Assembly: GCA_001899085.1 (NCBI GenBank)
Contig: MKVB01000002.1
Location: 313,208-376,909 of the forward strand
DNA from: Devosia sp. 66-14
Lineage (GTDB): Bacteria > Pseudomonadota > Alphaproteobacteria > Rhizobiales > Devosiaceae
Direction: 5' to 3'
DNA: 63,702 nt
Below the pieces are notes generated by a model, which saw only the letters and a program-made list of their open reading frames with translations, made no database searches and was not told the origin of the DNA. The stretch's first letter is position 1, and every line of letters starts with the position of its first letter. Shown in pieces: positions 57,746 to 63,702 of this stretch. The position numbers were made by a program, and so were the translations under genes.

Positions 57746-58837
57746 ATGTCCCTCGATTGGTCTTCAGACCTGCCAACCGTGCCCAGCCCCGCCCCAGATA
57801 CCCGCATCGATCGCGCCGGCGGCCGTGTTTCGGTCGACGACAAGGCAATGATCAACTGTCGCGCCGACGTGAACCAGCTGCTGCCGCTCAAGTACAAATG
57901 GGCGTGGGAGAAATACCTGAGCGGCTGCAACAACCACTGGATGCCGACCGAGGTGTCGATGCAGGCCGATATCGCGCTGTGGAAGAGCAAGGACGGTCTG
58001 ACCGAGGACGAGCGCCATACACTGAAGCGCAATCTCGGCTTCTTCGCCGCCTCCGAGAGCCTCGTCGCCAACAATATCGTGCTCGCCATCTACCGGCACC
58101 TGACCAACCCGGAATGCCGGCAATACCTGCTGCGCCAGGCCTTCGAGGAGGCGGTGCACACCCACACCTTCCAGTACATCGTGGAATCGCTCGGGCTCGA
58201 TGAGGGCGAGCTGTTCAACATGTATCGCGAAGTGCCCTCGATCACCGACAAGGCGGCCTGGGCGCTGAACTTCACCCAGCATCTCGACGATCCGGAGTTC
58301 ACCACCGGCACGCCCGAGACCGACCGGGCCTTCGTGCGCGACCTCATCGCCTTCTATGTGATCTTCGAGGGGATGTGGTTCTACACCGGCTTCGCGCAGA
58401 TCCTGTCGCTGGGCCGGCGCAACAAGATGGTCGGCATTGCCGAGCAGTACCAGTACATCCTGCGCGACGAGAGCATTCACCTCAACTTCGGCATCGACGT
58501 GATCAACCAGATCAAGGCGGAGAACCCGCATGTCTGGACGGACGAGTTCCAGGCCGAGGTGCGAGCAATGATCAGGAAGGCGGCCGAACTCGAAGCCGCT
58601 TACGGCCGCGACACCATGCCGAGGGGCTTTCTCGGGCTCAATGCGGCGCTGTGCGAGCAGTACATGCACTTCATCGCCAACCGCCGCTGCGCCCAGCTCG
58701 GCCTCGCGCCGGTGTTCGGCGAGACGGAGAACCCGTTCCCGTGGATGAGCGAGGCGATGGACCTCAAAAAGGAGAAGAACTTCTTCGAGACCCGGGTGAT
58801 CGAATACCAGAACGGCGGGGCGCTGAGCTGGGATTGA
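57746..58837 (+). CDS. nrdB: Class Ia ribonucleoside-diphosphate reductase beta subunit
   Basis: 363 residues from ATG 57746, with AGGAAATCCAGA upstream. Diiron ligands of the ferritin-like fold are visible: Asp/Glu in [15 protein letters not shown] and [26 protein letters not shown], and the later [12 protein letters not shown] and [14 protein letters not shown]. It generates and stores the tyrosyl or metal-based radical that NrdA uses. Its transcript should come from the riboswitch-controlled nrdA promoter, through the REP hairpins. Confidence 0.93.
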   Translation: MSLDWSSDLPTVPSPAPDTRIDRAGGRVSVDDKAMINCRADVNQLLPLKYKWAWEKYLSGCNNHWMPTEVSMQADIALWKSKDGLTEDERHTLKRNLGFFAASESLVANNIVLAIYRHLTNPECRQYLLRQAFEEAVHTHTFQYIVESLGLDEGELFNMYREVPSITDKAAWALNFTQHLDDPEFTTGTPETDRAFVRDLIAFYVIFEGMWFYTGFAQILSLGRRNKMVGIAEQYQYILRDESIHLNFGIDVINQIKAENPHVWTDEFQAEVRAMIRKAAELEAAYGRDTMPRGFLGLNAALCEQYMHFIANRRCAQLGLAPVFGETENPFPWMSEAMDLKKEKNFFETRVIEYQNGGALSWD

Positions 58838-58879
58838 GGGGGGCTTGGCGCCCATATGGGCACCGCGAGTGGTCTAGCG

Positions 58880-59022
58880 TCCCCTCGCCCCTCTGGGGAG
58901 AGGGTCAGGGTGAGGGTGAGGGGGGCCCAGGGCATCGGGCAAAGGGCTGCCTATATCGGACGGCGCTGCCGGCGTTCTTGGCGCCCCTCACCCCAGCCCT
59001 CTCCCCAGAGGGGCGAGGGGGC
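58880..59022. repeat. Paired REP-like palindromic elements between convergent genes
   Basis: CCCCTCGCCCCTCTGGGGAGAGGG at the left and CCCTCTCCCCAGAGGGGCGAGGGG at the right form a near-perfect long inverted repeat of over 20 bases separated by about 90 bases. It lies between the ends of nrdB and the ADP-ribosylglycohydrolase-like gene and may serve as a shared transcript end. Confidence 0.78.
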
Positions 59023-59059
59023 GGTGCGGCACGTCCGGTGCAACCGATCGTGAAACGGA

Positions 59060-61153
59060 CTATGCCGGCGTGACGTGGATCCGGTCCGTCGAGAGGGCGC
59101 CTTCGAAGACGGCGAGGCCGATCATGCCGCTGCGATAGGTGGCATCCTCGGCTTCCAGCCTCGTTCCGGCAGCCTCAACCGTGAGCTGCGTGCCCGAGGC
59201 GGTGATGCGGAGCTCGATCGGGGTTTCGAAGGCTATCGGCAGCGGCGTTTCGGCGAGCACCGTTTCGATCTCGTCGCGGCGGCGCACGATCTGCAGCGTG
59301 CCGCTGCGGCCGAGCCGCACCGCGTAGTAGCGGCGCAGGCCCTCGGCCCGCACCAGCACGGCGCCATAGTCCCCCAGATGCAGGTTGAGCGTGGCGTCGA
59401 GCCGGTAGTCTGCCCATTGCCGCGTGCCGGTGAGGATGACGCCTTCGCCACGATTGCCGGAGATGCGGAACGACTCCTTGAAGTTCTTGGAGAAGACGCT
59501 GGCGCCGTTGATCCAGGCGCTGCGCCACATGCTGCCCTCGTTGTGCGGGCGCTTCAGCACCAGCTCGGGCTCGCCGTCCCAGCGCATCCAGTCGAGGAGG
59601 ACACGGCCGACGGTGGCCTGGTCGCGCACCGACATGACGAAACCGATCTCGGCGATCGGGTTGCCGTCGAGCTGCGGCAGGCGCCAGGACAGCGTGGCGC
59701 TGCCGCCGGCTTCGAGCGTGGCGCTTTTCGGCGCGACGGCGGTGACCAGGGTATCGCCCTCGCCATAGTGCCGGATGGCCAGCGCCACTTCGACGCTGCC
59801 CGAGAGGTTCGCTTCGGCGCTGATCCTCGCCTCGAGCGTTTGCCCCGGCCAGACGCGCGGCGTCGCCAGCACCTCGTACCAGCTATGGCCGATCATGGCG
59901 GGCGGGGTGAAGACGGGCGTGCCGACATAGGCGGAGCGCCCCGAGGTCATCGAAACGAGGTCGACCGCGAGGGCCGAGCCGGTGCCGGAGACCACGACAT
60001 CGGCACAGTCGCGCTGCGACCCGCCGGCCATGAAACCCTGGACCGCACCGGGCAGGGCGAAATGGAACTGCGCCCCGTCTTTGGGCGGCAGCGGCTCGGG
60101 CAAGCCGGCGAGTCGGTGGGCGAGCCCCGCCAGCCAGAGCGTCACCGCGGCGGCGTCGCCGACCCCGCGCCCGCCATCGGCGGTGGAGAGATAGAGCCGA
60201 TCGGCGACCGGGCCGCGCCAGTCAGGCCCGCCTTCCAGGCCGGCGAGCCCGAGCATGATGCCGTGCAGGCACCCCAGGTTGCCGGCATTGCAGTCGGTGT
60301 CCCAGCCCGAGGTGTTGACGATCATCTGGCCGCGGCTGAAATCGTCGGGCGCGTGCAGCAGCGCCATGATCATCAGGGCGTGGTTCGGCACCACGTGGCA
60401 GACGCCGGCATACTTGTCGTAGCCATAGCTGTCCTCGATCTGCTGGCGGGTGGCCTGCCAGTCGTCGCCATTGGCGGTGACCCAGCCACGGATGTCGGCC
60501 ACCAGTTTGGCGATCAGGCAGTCGGCGGGAATGTAGGAGAGGCCGGTGTCGATGAGGTGCCCGACATCGCGGCTGACGAAGGCCTCGGCCTCCATGGCCG
60601 CCCACAGCACGGCGGCGTGGACGCTTTCGCCGTCGTGGCTGACGCTGCCGGCAGCGCGGGCGAGTCTGGCGGCGAGGGCAGGGTTGCCGGGGGCGACGAG
60701 GGCCCAGCCATCGATGAAGATCTGGGCGCCGATCTGCTCGGCGACGGTCTTGCCGTTGGTAGCGATCGAGCCGGAGGCGGGCGCCGGAATGCCCTTGGCG
60801 AGGTTGAGCCAGGCGGTGTGCTCGGTGGAATTGCCGGCGCCGCCCCACCAGAACACGGCGCGGTTCTCGACCACATAGTTGAGCCAGGTGCGGCCGATAT
60901 CCTCAGAGCTCAGCTCGGCCGAGCAGACGTGATCCTCCAGCGCCCGCACGAAGCTGAAAGTGCCCGAGACGTCGTCATCGGTCACCACCAGCTGCGCGCC
61001 CAACTGCTCGTTGACGTAATAGGTGATGGGCCCCAGCTCGCGCATGATGCGCTGATAGGTCCAGTTCTCGAACGGCCGTCCGAGATAGACCCCGATCAGT
61101 TTGCCGAGCACGCCGGCATAGATGTGTTCGAGCGTGTTGGGGGGCAGGGCCAT
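59060..61153 (-). CDS. ADP-ribosylglycohydrolase-fold enzyme with C-terminal beta domains
   Basis: 697 residues from ATG 61153; a start 22 codons earlier (61219) is possible. Residues about 1-355 are an ADP-ribosylglycohydrolase domain: GVLGKLIGVYLGRPFENW, the metal-binding TDDDVSG, and GWDTDCNAGNLGCLHGIMLG with the second Asp cluster. Residues about 360-525 are a beta-sandwich linker. Residues about 530-697 resemble a laminin-G/DUF1080-like jelly roll. No signal peptide is seen. Placement with a LacI regulator and a sugar-binding protein suggests that it cleaves an imported N- or O-ribosyl-type glycoside; this is inference. Confidence 0.78.
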   Translation of the reverse strand: MALPPNTLEHIYAGVLGKLIGVYLGRPFENWTYQRIMRELGPITYYVNEQLGAQLVVTDDDVSGTFSFVRALEDHVCSAELSSEDIGRTWLNYVVENRAVFWWGGAGNSTEHTAWLNLAKGIPAPASGSIATNGKTVAEQIGAQIFIDGWALVAPGNPALAARLARAAGSVSHDGESVHAAVLWAAMEAEAFVSRDVGHLIDTGLSYIPADCLIAKLVADIRGWVTANGDDWQATRQQIEDSYGYDKYAGVCHVVPNHALMIMALLHAPDDFSRGQMIVNTSGWDTDCNAGNLGCLHGIMLGLAGLEGGPDWRGPVADRLYLSTADGGRGVGDAAAVTLWLAGLAHRLAGLPEPLPPKDGAQFHFALPGAVQGFMAGGSQRDCADVVVSGTGSALAVDLVSMTSGRSAYVGTPVFTPPAMIGHSWYEVLATPRVWPGQTLEARISAEANLSGSVEVALAIRHYGEGDTLVTAVAPKSATLEAGGSATLSWRLPQLDGNPIAEIGFVMSVRDQATVGRVLLDWMRWDGEPELVLKRPHNEGSMWRSAWINGASVFSKNFKESFRISGNRGEGVILTGTRQWADYRLDATLNLHLGDYGAVLVRAEGLRRYYAVRLGRSGTLQIVRRRDEIETVLAETPLPIAFETPIELRITASGTQLTVEAAGTRLEAEDATYRSGMIGLAVFEGALSTDRIHVTPA

Positions 61154-61239
61154 GGTGGTTCCGATCACGATGCGGCTCGTTTCCAGTTCGATCGACACCC
61201 GCTTGACGGGATCGATCATCCTTCATACTGATATCGCTA

Positions 61240-61253
61240 CTGATACGTATCAG
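61240..61253. promoter_or_regulatory. Palindromic LacI-type operator in the divergent promoter
   Basis: CTGATACGTATCAG is a perfect 14-base palindrome in the space between the ADP-ribosylglycohydrolase-like gene and the LacI gene. A related half-copy, ACTGATATCG, lies just to its left. LacI-family repressors bind such symmetric sites with a central CG, so this is probably the operator for both directions. Confidence 0.65.
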
Positions 61254-61268
61254 GCTGCAAGTTTCAAG

Positions 61269-62339
61269 ATGAAATCGACCAAACGCCAGCCAACGCAGAA
61301 AGATGTGGCCACCCATGCCGGGGTGTCGCAGGCGGCGGTGTCGTCGGTGCTGTCGGGTGACGGGGTCGGCATCAGCCCCAGTGTGCAGGAGCGGATCCGC
61401 GAGAGTGCGGCGGCGCTGAACTATGTGCCCAACCGCATGGCACAGGCGCTCAAGACCAACCGCACGATGATGATCGCCTGCATCGTGCCGGACCTTTCCA
61501 ACCCGTTCTATCCGCCGCTGATCCGCGCCGTGCAGAAGGTGGTGGAGCCGGCTGGCTATGACGTGATCGCGCTCAGCACCGATGGGCTGGGCAGTTCCGA
61601 ACGCGGCAGCCTGAGCCTCTGCCTCGACCGCCGCGTCGCCGGCATCGTCGGGGTGTTCTTCGTCACCACGGCGCGCGAACTGAGCGGCGTGCTGGGGGCA
61701 GACATCCCGGTGGTGCGCTACGAGTCGGCGCCCAAGCGTGGCGGTCCGCTCGCCATCGATGATTTCTACGTCGACAACCAGCAGGTGGCGTTCGAGCTGG
61801 CCTCGCGCCTCGTTGACCTGGGGCATCGGCGCGTCGTCTTCATGGCGTCGCCGGGTGGTCCGGAGCGGGCTCGTATCGCCGGCTACAGCGCGGCGCTCGA
61901 GGCGGCGGGCCTCGCCCCGCGGGTGGTTACCGTCGACAGCTATTCGATCGATGGCGGCGCCGCAGGGGCGGCGCGCCTGCTCGCCGACGCGGAGCGGCCC
62001 ACCGCCATCATGTGCGCCGACGACCTGCTGGCCTGCGGCGCCATTCGCGCCTGCCATTCGGCCGGCCTCGTGCTGCCGCGCGACATGTCGGTCACCGGGT
62101 TCAACAACCTGTCGATGACCGATGTCCTCAACCCGTCGCTCACGACGGTGGCTTTGGGTCAGGAGCTGTTCGGCCAGTTGGCCGGGGAGCGGCTGCTGGC
62201 CCGTATTCGCGGCGAGGTGGACGGGCCGGGAGAGGCCGTCGCCCTGCCGTTTTCGATCGTCGCCCGCGCCTCGACGGCCCCGCCGCCGAACGCGCCGAAC
62301 GACACCAGACAGTTGAATTCAGCAGGGAACACAGCATGA
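61269..62339 (+). CDS. LacI-family transcriptional regulator
   Basis: 356 residues from ATG 61269. A LacI helix-turn-helix (TQKDVATHAGVSQAAVSSVL, residues 9-28) and hinge (NYVPNRMAQALKT) precede a periplasmic-binding-protein-like effector domain (IACIVPDLSNPFYPPLIRAV through VTGFNNLSMTDVLNPSLTTV). It probably represses the divergent glycohydrolase-like gene and the downstream binding-protein gene in the absence of a sugar-like inducer. The stop overlaps the next start in ATGA. Confidence 0.93.
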   Translation: MKSTKRQPTQKDVATHAGVSQAAVSSVLSGDGVGISPSVQERIRESAAALNYVPNRMAQALKTNRTMMIACIVPDLSNPFYPPLIRAVQKVVEPAGYDVIALSTDGLGSSERGSLSLCLDRRVAGIVGVFFVTTARELSGVLGADIPVVRYESAPKRGGPLAIDDFYVDNQQVAFELASRLVDLGHRRVVFMASPGGPERARIAGYSAALEAAGLAPRVVTVDSYSIDGGAAGAARLLADAERPTAIMCADDLLACGAIRACHSAGLVLPRDMSVTGFNNLSMTDVLNPSLTTVALGQELFGQLAGERLLARIRGEVDGPGEAVALPFSIVARASTAPPPNAPNDTRQLNSAGNTA

Positions 62340-63646
62340 CGAAACTTACTCGCTCACTCTCGGGGGTGGCGCTCGCCGCCATCGCCCTCATGGCGCCGGG
62401 CCATGCCATGGCCCAGACCGTCTCGTGGTGGTACGAGGCGCTGACGCCGGAGCAGCAAAAGCTGCTCGACGACAAGCTGGTGGGCGGTTTCGCCGCCAGC
62501 CATCCGGGGGTGACGCTCGAGCTCGAATATCGCGGCAATGCGGTGGAGAACCAGCAGCGCCTGGCGCTGATGTCCGGCGGCGGCCCCGACATCATCAATT
62601 CCAACGGTCCGGCGACGGCGCTCAGCACGGCCAAGGCCGGCCAGCTGCTGGCGCTCGATGACTATGCGGCCAAGCTCGGCTGGGACAAGCGGCTGATCCC
62701 GATGTTCCTCAGCCTCGGCAAGGTCGATGGCGTGCTCTACTCCATCCCCAAGAACTACGAGGCGATGGGGCTGTTCTACAATGCCGACATCTTCGCCGCG
62801 AAGGGCTGGACGGCGCCCAAGACGGTGACCGAGATGGAAACCCTGGCCGATACCATGCTGGCCGAGGGGATGACGCCGTTCGTCGCCGGCAATGCCGGGT
62901 TCCGCCCGGCCAACGAGCAGTTCTTCACCGTGGCGCTCAACCAGCTGGCCGGCCCGGCCGCCATCCGCGAGGCGCTCGCCGGCACCCGGCCATGGACCGA
63001 TCCGGTGTTCGTCGAGGCGATGACCAAGTTCAAGGCCTGGTACGACAAGGGCTATTACGGCAAGGACTATTTCTCGACCTCGACCATCGACGCCTTCGCC
63101 GGCATGGTCACCGGCAAGACGGGCATGGCGCCGCAGGGCACCTGGGCCTTCTCGTGGGTGAAGGATTACTTCGAGCCGGCCGGCGCCAATGCCGCCTTCA
63201 CCTCCATTCCGGTGGCCGAGGGCGTGCCCTATCCGCTGTTCCCGATCGGGGTGGGCTCGGCGCTGTCGATCAACGCCAAGTCAGCCAACCCGGATGCGGC
63301 AGCCCAGGTGATCGACTACATCTTCAGCGGCGACTTCTACGGCGCGATCGTGCCGCAATGGCAGGGTGAGTGGAACGTGCCGCTGGCCGACCTGAGCGGC
63401 ATCACCATGCAGGGCGAGGTGACCCCGCTCTACAAGGAGGCGACGACGATGATCGCCGACGCCATCGCCGATGGCAGCTATGGCTACACCACCTGGACGT
63501 TCTGGCCGCCCAAGTCCGAGCAGTACATCATCTCGGGCGTCGAGGAGCTGTGGCTCAACAAGGCCTCGCCCGAGCAGTTCCTTGCCGGGCTGCAGGAAAT
63601 CTTCGCCGGCGAGCTGGCCGAAGGCAGCGTGCCGCCGCTGCCTTGA
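62336..63646 (+). CDS. ABC transporter extracellular sugar-binding protein
   Basis: 436 residues from ATG 62336, overlapping the LacI stop. A signal peptide ends at GHAMAQ. The mature protein is a family 1 solute-binding protein: VSWWYEALTPEQQKLLDDKL, MSGGGPDIINSNGPA, IPKNYEAMGLFYNADIFAAK and GMAPQGTWAFSWVKDYFEPA. It should deliver an oligosaccharide or glycoside to permease and ATPase subunits expected just outside the window. Confidence 0.92.
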   Translation: MTKLTRSLSGVALAAIALMAPGHAMAQTVSWWYEALTPEQQKLLDDKLVGGFAASHPGVTLELEYRGNAVENQQRLALMSGGGPDIINSNGPATALSTAKAGQLLALDDYAAKLGWDKRLIPMFLSLGKVDGVLYSIPKNYEAMGLFYNADIFAAKGWTAPKTVTEMETLADTMLAEGMTPFVAGNAGFRPANEQFFTVALNQLAGPAAIREALAGTRPWTDPVFVEAMTKFKAWYDKGYYGKDYFSTSTIDAFAGMVTGKTGMAPQGTWAFSWVKDYFEPAGANAAFTSIPVAEGVPYPLFPIGVGSALSINAKSANPDAAAQVIDYIFSGDFYGAIVPQWQGEWNVPLADLSGITMQGEVTPLYKEATTMIADAIADGSYGYTTWTFWPPKSEQYIISGVEELWLNKASPEQFLAGLQEIFAGELAEGSVPPLP

Positions 63647-63656
63647 GGTGACGGGG

Positions 63657-63702
63657 GCAGCCACCGGCCTCTCCGCCATCCTCCCCCGCGTGGCGGGGGG
63701 GG
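63657..63702. repeat. REP-like palindromic element, cut by the window edge
   Basis: CCTCCCCCGCG-T-GGCGGGGGGG after the binding-protein stop resembles the other palindromic elements in the window and is cut off at the right end. Confidence 0.5.

Noticed and set aside
59075-61231. 718-residue open frame opposite the ADP-ribosylglycohydrolase-like gene
   Set aside because: Antisense shadow of similar extent to the real gene; composition is Gly/Ala/Asp/Arg-rich without motifs.

Overview
The window is GC-rich chromosomal DNA from an alphaproteobacterium of the order Hyphomicrobiales (Rhizobiales). The Devosia group is my best guess, by inference only. The assignment rests on several observations: ruvC-ruvA-ruvB followed by ybgC, tolQRAB-pal-cpoB, tilS, ftsH and glmM; a MucR/Ros regulator; a Usg protein; a BioR-type GntR regulator with TTATAGATAA operators; a TolB precursor with a twin-arginine signal; and dispersed palindromic elements of rhizobial type. 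No rRNA, tRNA, CRISPR array, prophage or transposase was seen.

Layout. 1-8.2 kb: a truncated lytic transglycosylase, three GGDEF proteins, a Na+/H+ antiporter, a 6S RNA upstream of 5-formyl-THF cyclo-ligase, a YmdB-type phosphoesterase and YebC. 8.3-24.4 kb: the housekeeping block ruvC-ruvA-[AbrB/PIN toxin-antitoxin pair]-ruvB-HhH-Nudix-ybgC, then tolQRAB, pal, cpoB, tilS, ftsH, a methyltransferase and glmM. 24.6-36.9 kb: outer-membrane proteins, a pentapeptide protein, YcaQ and a UvrD-type helicase, an ECF sigma factor with its DGPF/YCII partner, an AraC regulator divergent from an alpha/beta hydrolase, a HAD-ATPase fusion and small conserved proteins. 36.9-41.1 kb: a four-gene leftward operon of a BTAD/TPR regulator, a 72-residue peptide, a YcaO protein and a TfuA protein. 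This has the layout of an undescribed RiPP or thioamidation locus and is the best candidate here for a new system. 41.2-46.5 kb: MucR, then a 3-hydroxybutyrate/acetoacetate catabolic module (thiolase, acetoacetyl-CoA synthetase, PAS-LuxR regulator, SDR dehydrogenase). 46.5-51.6 kb: VOC protein, DUF1284, bioY/bioR with two operators, and a copper module (DUF2946-like, YcnI, CopC-CopD fusion). 51.6-58.8 kb: metE and nrdA-nrdB, transcribed divergently, each behind its own cobalamin riboswitch. 59.0-63.7 kb: an ADP-ribosylglycohydrolase-fold enzyme with C-terminal beta domains, divergent from a LacI regulator and a sugar-type ABC binding protein, with a palindromic operator between them.

How the genes work together. 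RuvABC resolves Holliday junctions; Tol-Pal-CpoB maintains the envelope. The two riboswitches should repress the B12-independent methionine synthase and ribonucleotide reductase when cobalamin is plentiful, which predicts that the genome also encodes B12-dependent MetH and NrdJ. BioR should repress bioY and itself. The ketone-body genes convert D-3-hydroxybutyrate to acetyl-CoA.

Start sites were moved from the longest open frame to the start supported by ribosome-binding sites, signal peptides or family length. All family assignments come from reading motifs, not from database searches.
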